A stretch of 64,000 nt of DNA from Bradyrhizobium niftali (GCF_004571025.1 NZ_SPQT01000019.1:1-64000); one strand, 5' to 3'. Shown: positions 25,954 through 34,875, numbered from the stretch's first letter. The notes: generated by a model not told the origin, from the letters alone. Translations and numbers: made by a program.

Positions 25954-27119
25954 CCTCCATAGCCAAAGGCCGCACGGCTCGTAGAGAGCCCGACTACATT
26001 GTACGCGCCGAGGAGCTCGCTGAAGCCTTTGCCGCGCGCGCGGCCGAGCACGACCGCACCGGCAGCTTTCCGTTCGAGAATTTTCGCGAGCTCTCCGAGG
26101 CCGGCCTGCTGTCGCTGACGGTTCCGGCAGCTCATGGCGGGGCCGGCGCCGGCGCACGCTACGCCGCGCGCGTCATCGGCATCGTCGGCAAGGCCGATCC
26201 GTCGACCGCGCTGGTGCTGTCGATGCACTACATCAACCATCTCGTCATGGCGCGCAGCCCGACCTGGCCGGCGCGGCTGTCGCGCAAGCTTGCGCGCGAG
26301 ACCGTCGAAGGCGTCGCGCTCGTCAATGCGCTGCGCGTCGAGCCCGAACTCGGCTCGCCCGCGCGCGGCGGCCTGCCGGCGACGATCGCGCGGCGGACCG
26401 AGACGGGCTGGCGCCTGACCGGCCACAAGATCTATTCGACGGGGTCGCCGATCCTGAAATGGTATCTGGTCTGGGCCCGGACCGACGAGGCCGAGCCGCG
26501 GGTCGGACAGTTCCTGGTGCCGGCAGGACTGCCGGGCGCCAGGATCGTCGAGACCTGGGATCATCACGGTCTGCGTGCCAGCGGCAGCCACGACGTCATT
26601 TTCGACGACGTCGTGATCCCGCTCGATGCCGAGGTCGATGTTCGCAAGCCGGCGGATTGGCGTGCGCCCGACGTCACGCAGGCGACCGTCCACACCATCT
26701 TCGTTGCCGCGATCTATGACGGTGTCGCCCGCGCCGCGCGCGACTGGCTGATCTCGTTCCTGAAGCAACGCGTTCCCGCCAGTCTCGGCGCGCCGCTTGC
26801 GACCTTAGCCCGCGCGCAGGAGATCCTCGGCGCCATCGAGGCTCGGCTCGCGGTTAATGCGCGGCTGATCGCCTGCTTTGCTGGCGACTTCGACGACGGT
26901 GTCGAGCTTTCGGCGGCCGAGTCCAACGTGATCAAGCTCACCGTCACCAACAATGCGGTGGCCGCCGTCGAGGATGCGCTGTCGCTCACCGGCAATCACG
27001 GCCTCTCCCGCGCCAATCCGCTGGAGCGGCACTATCGCGACGTGCTGTGCGGTCGCGTGCACACGCCGCAGGACGATTCCACGCGCATCGGCCTCGGCCG
27101 CGCCGCATTGGGCCTCTAG
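25947..27119 (+). CDS. Acyl-CoA-dehydrogenase-fold flavoprotein (SfnB/DszC-like)
   Basis: A 390-residue flavoprotein with the acyl-CoA dehydrogenase fold: helical N-terminal domain, GWRLTGHKIYSTGSPILKWY in the middle beta domain and a C-terminal helical bundle with LTGNHGLSRANPLERHYRDV. In sulfur clusters, relatives (SfnB, DszC) are flavin-dependent monooxygenases acting on organosulfur compounds such as dimethylsulfone or thiophenes, rather than CoA-ester dehydrogenases. The start is GTG at 25947 or GTG at 25950, overlapping the ATPase gene. The reduced flavin is presumably supplied by a reductase encoded elsewhere. Confidence 0.83.
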   Translation: MVTSIAKGRTARREPDYIVRAEELAEAFAARAAEHDRTGSFPFENFRELSEAGLLSLTVPAAHGGAGAGARYAARVIGIVGKADPSTALVLSMHYINHLVMARSPTWPARLSRKLARETVEGVALVNALRVEPELGSPARGGLPATIARRTETGWRLTGHKIYSTGSPILKWYLVWARTDEAEPRVGQFLVPAGLPGARIVETWDHHGLRASGSHDVIFDDVVIPLDAEVDVRKPADWRAPDVTQATVHTIFVAAIYDGVARAARDWLISFLKQRVPASLGAPLATLARAQEILGAIEARLAVNARLIACFAGDFDDGVELSAAESNVIKLTVTNNAVAAVEDALSLTGNHGLSRANPLERHYRDVLCGRVHTPQDDSTRIGLGRAALGL

Positions 27120-27149
27120 CCTTTCCGCAAAACAATCAGGGAGACGATC

Positions 27150-28250
27150 ATGTCGATCGAGTTCATCGGCTTCATCGCTAACAGCAACGCTTCCGAGACC
27201 ATCGTGCGCCAGGGTCCGGTGCTCGATCCGGCCTATATCGAGACAGTGGCGAAGGCGCACGAGCTTGCCGGTTTCGATCGTGCGCTGCTGGCGTTCCATT
27301 CGACGACGCCGGATGCGTTGCAGGTCGCCCAGCATGTCCTAACCATCACCAAATCGCTCAAGGTCATGATCGCGCAGCGTCCAGGCTTCACCGCCCCGAC
27401 GCTGCTGGCGCGCCAGCTCGCGACGCTTGACCAATTCTATGGTGGCCGCGTCTCGCTGCACGTCATCACCGGTGGCAATGCGGCCGAGCTCAGGCAGGAC
27501 GGCAACACGCTCGACGACAAGGACGAGCGTTACGCTCGCACTGGCGAATTCCTCGATGTGGTGCGGCTGGAATGGACCAGCGAGAAGCCGTTCAACTACA
27601 GCGGCAAGTACTACAACGTCGAGAACGGCTTTTCGCAGGTGAAGCCGCTGCAGAAGGGTGGCATCTACACCTTCGTCGGCGGCGGCTCCGACGCCGCGAT
27701 CGATGTCGCCGGCAAGCATGCCGACACTTTTGCGCTGTGGGGTGAGTCCTATGCGCAGGTGCGCGACGTCACCTCCCGCGTTCACAACGCCGCCGTCAGG
27801 CAGGGGCGGCCGACGCCGCGCTTCAGCCTCTCGGTGCGGCCGATCATTGCGCCCACCGAAAAGCAGGCCTGGGAAAAGGCGGAGGAGATCCTGGCGCGGG
27901 CCACCGCGCTTCAGGACAAGACCGGCTACCGCAAGCCGGCCGACGGCCATGCCACGGCCGGCGCGCGGCGCCTGCTCGCGCTCGCCGACCAGGGCAGCCG
28001 GATCGACAAGCGGCTCTGGACCGAGATCGCAAAGCTCACCGGCGCCAACAGCAACACCACGGCACTGGTCGGCACCCCCGAGCAGGTCGCCGAGGTCTTC
28101 GGCGACTACTACGACCTCGGCGTCAGCCACTTCCTGATCCGCGGCTTCGATCCGCTTCCCGATGCCATCGAATACGGCCGCGAGCTGATCCCGCTGACGC
28201 GCCAACTCGTCGCCAAGCGCCGGGCCGTTCGCGGCGAGGCCGCGGAATGA
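27150..28250 (+). CDS. Luciferase-like FMN-dependent monooxygenase (SsuD-like)
   Basis: A 366-residue bacterial-luciferase-fold monooxygenase, probably using FMNH2 and oxygen to release sulfite from a sulfonate. Family marks are SIEFIGFIANSNASE near the start, LTITKSLKVMIAQRPGFTAP, LDQFYGGRVSLHVITGG, FNYSGKYYNVE and GTPEQVAEVFGDYYDLGVSH. The length is close to SsuD (about 380). GGGAGACGATC precedes the ATG. It lies 30 bases after the flavoprotein gene and overlaps the next binding-protein gene by 4 bases. A flavin reductase (SsuE) is absent from the window. Confidence 0.9.
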   Translation: MSIEFIGFIANSNASETIVRQGPVLDPAYIETVAKAHELAGFDRALLAFHSTTPDALQVAQHVLTITKSLKVMIAQRPGFTAPTLLARQLATLDQFYGGRVSLHVITGGNAAELRQDGNTLDDKDERYARTGEFLDVVRLEWTSEKPFNYSGKYYNVENGFSQVKPLQKGGIYTFVGGGSDAAIDVAGKHADTFALWGESYAQVRDVTSRVHNAAVRQGRPTPRFSLSVRPIIAPTEKQAWEKAEEILARATALQDKTGYRKPADGHATAGARRLLALADQGSRIDKRLWTEIAKLTGANSNTTALVGTPEQVAEVFGDYYDLGVSHFLIRGFDPLPDAIEYGRELIPLTRQLVAKRRAVRGEAAE

Positions 28251-29185
28251 TCCGTCTCATGCTGGCCGGCGCGCTGCTGTTCGGTTCGTTGGAACTGGCG
28301 GCGGCGCAGACCACGCTCCGCGTCGGAGACCAGAAGGGCAATGCGCAGGCCGTGATGGAAGCGGCAGGCGTGCTCAAGGACGTCCCCTACAAGATCGAGT
28401 GGAAGGAGTTTCCGGCGGCCGCACCGCTGCTCGAGGCGCTCAGCGCCGGTGCGATCGAGACCGGGCTCGTTGGCGATGCGCCCTTCACCTTCGCCGCCGC
28501 CTCCGGTGCACCGGTGAAGGCGATCGCCGCGATCCGGCAGACGCGCGAGGGGCTCGCCATCCTCGTGCCCGAGACCTCACCGATCAAGAGTTTCGCCGAC
28601 CTGCGCGGCAAGAAGATCGCGACCGGCCGCGGCTCGATCGGCCATCAGTTGATCCTCGCCGCGCTGGAAAAGAACGGCTGGGCTGCGTCCGACGTGCAGA
28701 TCGCGTTCCTGGCGCCATCGGATGCCAAGATCGCCTACACGCAAGGCTCGGTCGATGCGTGGTCGACCTGGGAGCCCTATGTCAGCCAGGAGGAGGTGCT
28801 GTTCAAATCGCGCCGCATCATCACCTCGGAAGGCCTGACGCCGGGCCTGAGCTTCCAGGTGGCGCGGCCCGACGCCATCCGCGACAAGCGCGCCGAGTTG
28901 ACCGACTTCATCCGCCGCCTGACCGCCGCGCGGGCCTGGTCGCTGAACAACGTCGATAGCTATGCCGCGACCTGGGGCAGGCTGATGAACATCCCGACCG
29001 GCGTGCCGCTGAACTGGCTGTCGCGCGCAAAGATCCGCATCGCGCCGATCGATGACGGCGTGGTCGTGGACGAGCAGGGCACGATCGACCTCTATTTCCG
29101 CTGGGGCCTGATCAAGCAGAAGCTCGATGCGGCCGAGATCGTCGACCGCTCCTTTGCGGACGCGCTCGCCAAGGCGGGGCTGTAG
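28247..29185 (+). CDS. Sulfonate-type ABC transporter substrate-binding protein (SsuA-like)
   Basis: A 312-residue binding protein with a short signal peptide (LMLAGALLFGSLELAAAQ) and mature start TTLRVGDQKGNAQAVMEAAG. EWKEFPAAAPLLEALSAGAI, DLRGKKIATGRGSIGHQLIL and GSVDAWSTWEPYV align closely with the divergent paralogue at 21606-22592. It is the last gene of the operon and is coupled to the SsuD-like gene by a 4-base overlap. Two paralogues sharing one transporter suggest uptake of related sulfonates with different specificities. Confidence 0.9.
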   Translation: MIRLMLAGALLFGSLELAAAQTTLRVGDQKGNAQAVMEAAGVLKDVPYKIEWKEFPAAAPLLEALSAGAIETGLVGDAPFTFAAASGAPVKAIAAIRQTREGLAILVPETSPIKSFADLRGKKIATGRGSIGHQLILAALEKNGWAASDVQIAFLAPSDAKIAYTQGSVDAWSTWEPYVSQEEVLFKSRRIITSEGLTPGLSFQVARPDAIRDKRAELTDFIRRLTAARAWSLNNVDSYAATWGRLMNIPTGVPLNWLSRAKIRIAPIDDGVVVDEQGTIDLYFRWGLIKQKLDAAEIVDRSFADALAKAGL

Positions 29186-29233
29186 GCAGCGTTCGTGTCC
29201 CGGACGCGCTGCAGCGTGAAACGCTGCACCGGC

Positions 29234-29336
29234 GTCATTCCGGGGCGCGACGAAGTCGCGAGCCCGGAATCCATTGATCTACAAAGTTTGCGGCCCGATG
29301 GATTCCGGGCTCGCCCTGCGGGCGCCCCGGAATGAC
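29234..29336. repeat. Palindromic intergenic repeat (REP-like)
   Basis: Arms GTCATTCCGGGGCGC and GCGCCCCGGAATGAC flank inner halves GAGCCCGGAATCCAT and ATGGATTCCGGGCTC, giving a long cruciform-capable element. A separate small hairpin, TGCAGCGT-GAA-ACGCTGCA, lies just upstream (29211-29229). The 352-base gap 29186-29537 holds no gene that I can see. The element resembles other intergenic palindromes in the window in style but not in exact sequence. Confidence 0.75.
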
Positions 29337-29537
29337 GGCGGCGGGGCGCGAGGGCTGACGAACCCTTCAAGCATCCGTGAAGCGAGAAGAACGTAGCCAG
29401 AGCGACCGCCGTTCTCGACAGATTCGTTCTGCGTTCCCTCCGCTCAACAACACCCCCATTGCTATTTGCATCACCTCCCTTGCAGCCGCACGCACCCCGC
29501 CAAAAATCAATCCGACGACCACATCGGGAGACCGGCC

Positions 29538-30383
29538 ATGGGCCTGCAAGAAACAAAAATCGAATCGCTTCCCTTCGTCACCGCCGAACTCAACTACCTT
29601 GCGCCGACACCGGGCAAACCGCGCACCTACGCGTTCGATCCGCCGCCGGGCGAGCCGAAGAGCACGTCGCTGCCGGAGCCGCATCAGGTGCCGATCTTCG
29701 ACGCGCGGCTGATCGCGAGCAATATCTCGCTCGATCGCGAAGGCTTTGCGCTGGTGCGCCATCCAACCCAGGTGAAGGACTTCTACGACGACGCGGAGCT
29801 GAGGGCGGTCTACTATCCCGCCGTCGAGGCCTTCTTGCGGGCGACGCTGAAGGCCGATCGCGTTTTCATTTTCGACCATACCGTGCGCAAGCGCGTCGCA
29901 GGCGCTGCCGATATTCGCGATGGTGGCCCGCGCCAGCCGGCGACGCGCGTCCATGTCGACCAGACCGCCGTCTCCGGCGCCAACCGCGTGCGCGAGCATC
30001 TGCCTGACGAGGCCGACGAGCTGCTGAAGGGGCGCGTGCAGGTGATCAATCTGTGGCGGCCGATCCGCGGTCCCTTGCGCGACTCGCCGCTCGCGATGGC
30101 CGACGGCACCACGGTCGCGCCGGAGGATCTCATCGCCTCCGACCTGATCTATCCCAACCGCCGCGGCGAGACCTATTCGGTGAAATACAATCCGAACCAT
30201 CGCTGGTTTTATTTCCCGGAGATGACGCCGGACGAGGCGTTGCTGCTCAAGTGCTACGACTCGGCGACCGACGGCCGCACCCGCTTCGGGCCCCACACCG
30301 CCTTCGTCGATCCGACCACGCCCGCCGATGCGCCGCCGCGTGAGAGCATCGAGCTGCGCACGTTGGTGTTCCACAAACAGTAA
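29538..30383 (+). CDS. CmcJ/NvfI-like oxygenase-family protein
   Basis: A 281-residue protein, started at ATG 29538 after CGGGAGACC; the frame is open upstream but without similarity. It matches the CmcJ/NvfI/GA4-desaturase-like family: FTAELNYLAP-type N-terminus, GFALVRHPTQVKDFYDD, VFIFDHTVRKR, RVHVDQTAVSGANRV, VQVINLWRPIRGPLRDSPLA, YNPNHRWFYFPEMTPDEALL. HVD near residue 140 could be the start of an Fe(II)/2-oxoglutarate facial triad, although family members vary in whether metal is used. It lies after the sulfonate operon and may handle an organosulfur substrate, but that is inference from position. Confidence 0.8.
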   Translation: MGLQETKIESLPFVTAELNYLAPTPGKPRTYAFDPPPGEPKSTSLPEPHQVPIFDARLIASNISLDREGFALVRHPTQVKDFYDDAELRAVYYPAVEAFLRATLKADRVFIFDHTVRKRVAGAADIRDGGPRQPATRVHVDQTAVSGANRVREHLPDEADELLKGRVQVINLWRPIRGPLRDSPLAMADGTTVAPEDLIASDLIYPNRRGETYSVKYNPNHRWFYFPEMTPDEALLLKCYDSATDGRTRFGPHTAFVDPTTPADAPPRESIELRTLVFHKQ

Positions 30384-30396
30384 CAATGTGTGATCG

Positions 30397-30421
30397 CACT
30401 GCCGGGGTGACCCCGGCAGTG
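30397..30421. terminator. Perfect GC-rich hairpin downstream of the CmcJ-like gene
   Basis: CACTGCCGGGG and CCCCGGCAGTG (11-bp perfect stem) enclose a TGA loop, 14 bases after the stop codon. There is no T tract, so it may be a Rho-dependent or pausing structure, or protect the 3' end. Confidence 0.5.
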
Positions 30422-30487
30422 TTCCTGGAACTTCGGGGAACAAGGCGACGTTTGCAGCACGGGCAGGGCCAACCGGGGAGCGGTGCC

Positions 30488-30784
30488 GTGCGAGCGTTGA
30501 CCACTTTATTATTTTGCCTTGCCACATTTTCTCTGGCGCATGCCGAAAGCGGACTTGCCTCATATTACGGGTACGGAAAAGGCAAAGGTTCCGAGCTGAC
30601 CTGTGCCCACCGCACGCGCCCATTTGGCACCGTGCTGAGGGTGTCCTACGGCAGCCGCTCGATCCAGTGCCGCGTCAATGATCGCGGCCCCTTCATCCGC
30701 GGCCGTATCGTCGATCTCTCGGTGCCCGCAGCCCGCGCGCTCGGCATGATGAGCGCCGGCGTGGTGCGCGTCTCGGTGGAATAG
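30488..30784 (+). CDS. Short RlpA-like double-psi beta-barrel protein
   Basis: A 98-residue exported protein. I preferred the GTG at 30488 because GGGGAG lies seven bases before it and it begins a clean signal peptide (VRALTTLLFCLATFSLAHA); an ATG at 30386 would bury the signal behind 34 residues. The mature part is a minimal double-psi beta-barrel: GLASYYGYGKGKGSELTCAH, PFGTVLRVSYGSRSIQCRVN and DRGPFIRGRIVDLSVPAARA. Two cysteines could form a disulfide. Unlike the protein at 9214 it has no lipobox. Full RlpA lytic function is uncertain. Confidence 0.83.
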   Translation: MRALTTLLFCLATFSLAHAESGLASYYGYGKGKGSELTCAHRTRPFGTVLRVSYGSRSIQCRVNDRGPFIRGRIVDLSVPAARALGMMSAGVVRVSVE

Positions 30785-30832
30785 GCCTCCTAGCGCGCTA
30801 TAGTGCCGCCCAAGCATGGGTGAGGGGGCGCT

Positions 30833-32002
30833 ATGGCCAGGATCAGGGTGGGACTCGTCGGCTGCGGCTTCGTGTCGGAGCTGCATATGTACGCGTTCCG
30901 GCGCGTCTATGGCGTGGACGTCGAGGTCGCGGCGGTGGCCGCGCGCGGCGACCATGTCGTCGCATTCGCCGGCCGCCACGCAATTCCGCGCGTCTATCGC
31001 AGCTTCGCCGAGCTGATCGCCGACCGCGAGCTCGACGTCATCGACATCTGCACCCCGCCCAATCTCCACGCCGGCATGATCGTTGCCAGCATGCAGGCCG
31101 GCAAGCACGTGATCTGCGAGAAGCCCTTTGCCGGTTATTTCGGCCGCGAGGGCGACCAGCAGCCAATCGGCAAGCACGTGCCGAAGGCGCTGATGTATGA
31201 GCGCGTGCTCGAGGAGATGGACGCAATGCGCGCCGCGATCGAGCGCACCGGAAAACTCTTCATGTATGCCGAGGACTGGATCTACGCGCCCGCGGTGACC
31301 AAGACCGCGGAGATCATCAAGGCGACCAGGGACAAGATCCTGTTCATGAAGGGCGAGGAGAGCCATTCCGGCTCGCACGCGGCGCATGCCGCGCAATGGG
31401 CGATGACCGGCGGCGGCTCGCTGATCCGCATGGGCTGCCACCCGCTCTCCGCCGTGCTCTATCTGAAACAGGTTGAAGCCAAAGCGCGCGGCGAAACCAT
31501 CCGCGTCGCCAGCGTCACCGGCGACGTCGGCAACGTCACAGCCAGCCTGAAGCCGGAGGAGCGCACCTACATCAAGGCCACCCCCGTCGATGTCGAGGAC
31601 TGGGGCACGCTGACGGCGACATTCTCCGACGGCACCAAGGCCACCGTGTTTTCCGGCGACATGATCATGGGCGGCGTGCGCAATCTGGTCGAGACCTACA
31701 CGACCGGCGGCTCGCTGTTCGCCAACATCACGCCGAACACGCATCTGATGAGCTACCAGACCTCTGAGGAGAAGCTCGCAAACGTCTACATCACCGAAAA
31801 GGTCGACCGCAAAACCGGCTGGCAATATGTCTGCCTCGAGGAGGAGTGGACGCGCGGGTATTTGCAGGAGATCCAGGACTTCATGGAATGCGCCGCGACC
31901 GGCCGGCAGCCGCTGTCGGACCTCGCCCTGGCCTACGAGACGATCAAGGTGAACTACGCCGGGTATTGGGCCGCGGAAGAGGGGCGGCGGGTGGTGTTGT
32001 AG
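30833..32002 (+). CDS. Gfo/Idh/MocA-family oxidoreductase
   Basis: A 389-residue NAD(P)-dependent oxidoreductase. The N-terminal Rossmann fold starts IRVGLVGCGFVSELHMYAFR, followed by DVIDICTPPNLHAGM and the family motif CEKPFAGYF, whose Lys is catalytic in relatives. A loop of about 20 residues after EKPF (REGDQQPIGKHVPKALMYER) is longer than usual. The C-terminal beta-sheet domain carries substrate specificity, which cannot be read. GGTGAGGGGGC precedes the ATG. It is a single gene flanked by a repeat, not part of the sugar clusters further on. Confidence 0.87.
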   Translation: MARIRVGLVGCGFVSELHMYAFRRVYGVDVEVAAVAARGDHVVAFAGRHAIPRVYRSFAELIADRELDVIDICTPPNLHAGMIVASMQAGKHVICEKPFAGYFGREGDQQPIGKHVPKALMYERVLEEMDAMRAAIERTGKLFMYAEDWIYAPAVTKTAEIIKATRDKILFMKGEESHSGSHAAHAAQWAMTGGGSLIRMGCHPLSAVLYLKQVEAKARGETIRVASVTGDVGNVTASLKPEERTYIKATPVDVEDWGTLTATFSDGTKATVFSGDMIMGGVRNLVETYTTGGSLFANITPNTHLMSYQTSEEKLANVYITEKVDRKTGWQYVCLEEEWTRGYLQEIQDFMECAATGRQPLSDLALAYETIKVNYAGYWAAEEGRRVVL

Positions 32003-32034
32003 GGCGGCTGAAGAGACCACAGGCACGCTGCGAT

Positions 32035-32178
32035 CCCTTCTCCCCCTGTGGGAGAAGGTGGCGCGAAGCGCCGGATGAGGGGTTCTCTCCGCGCGCTCGC
32101 TAAGAGTTGGACTCGCGGATAGAACCCTCACCCGGCTTCGCTTTGCGAAGCCACCCTCTCCCACAGGGGGAGAGGGTG
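32035..32178. repeat. Large inverted repeat (about 28-bp arms)
   Basis: CCCTTCTCCCCCTGTGGGAG continuing into AAGGTGGC (32035-32062) pairs with the complementary right arm starting GCCACCCTCTCCCACAGG near 32150. The central part contains GCGCGAAGCGCC and a second short palindrome. It lies between two convergent genes and could form a bidirectional transcription barrier. This kind of element is widespread in Bradyrhizobium. Confidence 0.75.
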
Positions 32179-32191
32179 CACCGTCGTCGCC

Positions 32192-33502
32192 TCACGTCCC
32201 GTAAGTCGAGCCCTTCGGCAGCGGAAACACCGGGTCCTGCGTGCGGATGTTCGTCGGCCACACCACCGAGATGTGCTCGCCGGCGTTCTGCATCACCACC
32301 GGTGTCGAGCGTTCGTTCTGGCCGGAGAGTGGCGTGCCCGGCGGGAAGAATTTCACGCCATAGCCCTGGATGGTGCCGCCGGCGGGGATGTCGACGTCGA
32401 GCGCGGCCTTGCGGATCGCCTCGGGCTCGAAGCTGCCGTACTTTTCCTTGGCGACCGGCAGCACGTTGTTGAGCAGCACCCAGGTCTGGTTGAAGCCCAT
32501 CGAGCAGTGCGGCGGCACGTCGGTGGCGCCGGTCTTGGCCTTGTAGCGCGCGACCATGGCGTTGGTCAGATCGCCGATACCCGGTGCGAGCTTTGCCGGA
32601 TCGAGCAGCTGCGCCGGTACCGGATCGATGTTGCAGAAATTGTCGATGTCGGGACCAAAAGTGGCGCGCAGCTTGTCGAGCTGGCTGTAGCCGGCGCCGG
32701 CGCCGAACAGCATCTTGAAGCGCAGACCGCTCTCGCGGGCCTGGCGCAGGAACAGGGTGATGTCGGGGTTATAGCCGGCATGCGAAATCACGTCGGCCTT
32801 GGCGCGCTTGATCTTGGTCACCAGCACCGAGAGATCGGGCGCCGAGGCCGAATAACCCTCGCGCAGCACCACCTGGATGCCGGCCTCCTTGGCATAGGCC
32901 TCGTCGGCGGCGGCGACGCCAACACCGTAGGGGCCGTCCTCATGGATCAGTGCGACCTTGACCTCCTTGGGATCCATTCCGAGTTTTGCTTTCGCATGCT
33001 CGGCGAGGAAACCGGCAAAAGCCTGGCCGTACTGATCCGAATGGATCTGCGCGCGAAACACGTATTGCAGGTTCTTGTCCTTGAACACGGCGGTCGAGAC
33101 CGCGGTCGTGATCCAGAGGATCTTCTTCTGCTGCTCGACCTTCGCCGCGAGTGGCACCGCATGCGAGCTCGCATAGACGCCGTTGAGGATGTCGATCTTC
33201 TCCTGGCTGATCAGGCGTTCGGCCTCGTTGATCGCAACGTCGGGCTTGCTCTGGGAATCCGCGGCGACTGGAGCAATCTTGGTCTTGCCGCCGACACCGC
33301 CTTTCTCGTTGACGAGATCGATCGCGATCTGCGCCCCGATTGACGAGGCGACCGAGCCGCCGGCGGCGAACGGGCCGGTGAGGTCGTAGATCAGGCCGAT
33401 GCGCAACGTCTCGGCTTGCGCCTGGGCCCGTGTCCAATCGAGGCTGAGTGCGGCGGCAGCAGCCGCCGAGCTCTTCAGCAGCTGCCTGCGTGAAGTCGGC
33501 AT
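32192..33502 (-). CDS. Branched-chain-amino-acid-type ABC transporter substrate-binding protein
   Basis: A 436-residue LivJ/LivK-family binding protein, started at ATG 33502 (GAGGGAGGATAGG upstream). The N-terminus TSRRQLLKSSAAAAAALSLD is a Tat-type signal. The mature part has LRIGLIYDLTGPFAAGGSVA, DLVNEKGGVGGKTKI, LIHEDGPYGVGVAAADEAYA and QPRESG-like ligand loops of the type I periplasmic fold. The ligand may be an amino acid, amide or aromatic acid. No liv permease or ATPase genes are adjacent. Confidence 0.88.
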   Translation of the reverse strand: MPTSRRQLLKSSAAAAAALSLDWTRAQAQAETLRIGLIYDLTGPFAAGGSVASSIGAQIAIDLVNEKGGVGGKTKIAPVAADSQSKPDVAINEAERLISQEKIDILNGVYASSHAVPLAAKVEQQKKILWITTAVSTAVFKDKNLQYVFRAQIHSDQYGQAFAGFLAEHAKAKLGMDPKEVKVALIHEDGPYGVGVAAADEAYAKEAGIQVVLREGYSASAPDLSVLVTKIKRAKADVISHAGYNPDITLFLRQARESGLRFKMLFGAGAGYSQLDKLRATFGPDIDNFCNIDPVPAQLLDPAKLAPGIGDLTNAMVARYKAKTGATDVPPHCSMGFNQTWVLLNNVLPVAKEKYGSFEPEAIRKAALDVDIPAGGTIQGYGVKFFPPGTPLSGQNERSTPVVMQNAGEHISVVWPTNIRTQDPVFPLPKGSTYGT

Positions 33503-33691
33503 CCTATCCTCCCTCAAGACCGTCTTTTGATTGGTTGTTATCTTTTTGCGAAGTATGGGGAGCGGGACGGCGGAAAGTCAACATCGCCCAAGGTCGATAC
33601 GCGGTGCGCCGCCGCACAACGCATCTGCGAAAGACAAGACAAAGCCCACACCGCTCGCTGCGGAGCGATGGGCATGATCGCGCTGTGTTAC

Positions 33692-33743
33692 TTCAACCCG
33701 GCCCCGCGCGCCTTGCGCGGCCGTGTGCACGGCATGGAGCGAC
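33692..33743 (-). pseudogene. Remnant of an SMP-30-like gene 3' end
   Basis: These 52 bases align with 35007-35056, the last codons and flank of the intact SMP-30-like gene 1.3 kb away, at roughly 43 of 50 positions with a 2-base gap. On the minus strand they read SLHAVHTAAQGA, against SLYAVYTATQGA in the intact gene. The fragment lies just beyond the ddlA stop. It looks like a decayed duplicate of which only the 3' end remains. Confidence 0.55.
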
Positions 33744-33753
33744 CGGAGATCGA

Positions 33754-34875
33754 CTAGCTCGCGTAGCCCCGTTCCAGGGTCTGCCGCTGCCGGTGCCGGT
33801 CCAGCGCCAGATTGACGAGGCGCGTCAGCAGCTCGCCATACGGTACGCCCGAGGCTTCCATCATCTTCGGATACATGCTGATCGACGTGAAACCGGGCAG
33901 GGTGTTGATCTCGTTGAAGCAGAACTCGCCGGATTTCCGGTCGAGGAAGAAGTCGACGCGGGCGAAGCCGCTGCATTCGAGCGCCGCGAACACCCGGGTG
34001 GCCAGTGACCGGACGCGCTCCATCTGTGCTGCGTCGAGCTTGGCCGGAAGGTCAACCCGCGCGCCATCGGGGTCGAGATATTTTGCCTCGTACGAATAGA
34101 ACTCGTGATGGGCGTTGGGGTTCAGCTCGCTGGCGACGCTCGCGAACAGCGTGTCGCCCTCGAGCACCGCGACCTCGATCTCGCGCGCGTCGATGCCCTG
34201 TTCGACCAGCACCTTGACGTCATACCGAAACGCATCATCGAGCGCCGCTCCGAGCGCATCCGGCGTCTTGACCTTGTGGATGCCGACACTGGAGCCCATG
34301 TTGCACGGCTTGACGAAGACCGGGAGGCTCAAGCCTTCGACCGCCTTCGCAAGCGATGAGTTGCGGTCCTGAACGTAGGCCTTGCGGGTGAGCACGCTAT
34401 AGGGCGCGACCGGAATGCCGGCGAATTCGGCGAGCCGCTTGGCGACATCCTTGTCCATGCTGACCGCGGAGGCGAGAACGCCCGATCCCACATAGGCGAC
34501 GTCGGCCAATTCCAGCAGGCCCTGCACGGTGCCGTCCTCGCAAAGCGGCCCGTGGATGACCGGAAAGACGACGTCGATCTCGATCGGGTCGGCGGCGCCT
34601 TGCGTGATCGGCATGAGGACGCCGCGTCCATCAGGTCCTCTGGCGAGCCGCATCTCCGGCGCATCGGGCAGGATCGGCAAGGCCGCCGCGTGCGCCTGAT
34701 CGAGCGTCCGAAGGTCGTTCCATTGCCACTGGCCTGTCTTGTCGATGGAGACCGGGATCACCTCGAAGCGGGTGCGGTCGAGATGCCCCAGCACGGAGGC
34801 CGCCGATTTCAGCGAGACCTCGTGCTCACCGGACCTGCCGCCATAGAGAACGACGACGCGAATTTTGTCTGCCAT
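33754..34875 (-). CDS. ddlA: D-alanine--D-alanine ligase
   Basis: A 373-residue ATP-grasp enzyme that joins two D-alanines for peptidoglycan precursors in the cytosol. Seen are VVLYGGRSGEHEVSLKSAAS at the N-terminus, FPVIHGPLCEDGTVQGLLEL, the ATP-grasp segment FVKPCNMGSSVGIHKV, and the metal/active-site region ARVDFFLDRKSGEFCFNEIN followed by TLPGFTSISMYPKM. Length and motifs fit the longer DdlA form. It stands away from the mraY-mur-fts cluster, as a second housekeeping ligase copy often does. The coding region ends immediately beside an SMP-30 remnant. Confidence 0.95.
   Translation of the reverse strand: MADKIRVVVLYGGRSGEHEVSLKSAASVLGHLDRTRFEVIPVSIDKTGQWQWNDLRTLDQAHAAALPILPDAPEMRLARGPDGRGVLMPITQGAADPIEIDVVFPVIHGPLCEDGTVQGLLELADVAYVGSGVLASAVSMDKDVAKRLAEFAGIPVAPYSVLTRKAYVQDRNSSLAKAVEGLSLPVFVKPCNMGSSVGIHKVKTPDALGAALDDAFRYDVKVLVEQGIDAREIEVAVLEGDTLFASVASELNPNAHHEFYSYEAKYLDPDGARVDLPAKLDAAQMERVRSLATRVFAALECSGFARVDFFLDRKSGEFCFNEINTLPGFTSISMYPKMMEASGVPYGELLTRLVNLALDRHRQRQTLERGYAS

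Noticed and set aside
25947..27119. Ordinary fatty-acid acyl-CoA dehydrogenase
   Set aside because: Tight coupling to sulfonate-type ABC and SsuD-like genes, and the absence of CoA-related genes, favour a flavin-dependent sulfur-compound oxygenase of the same fold.
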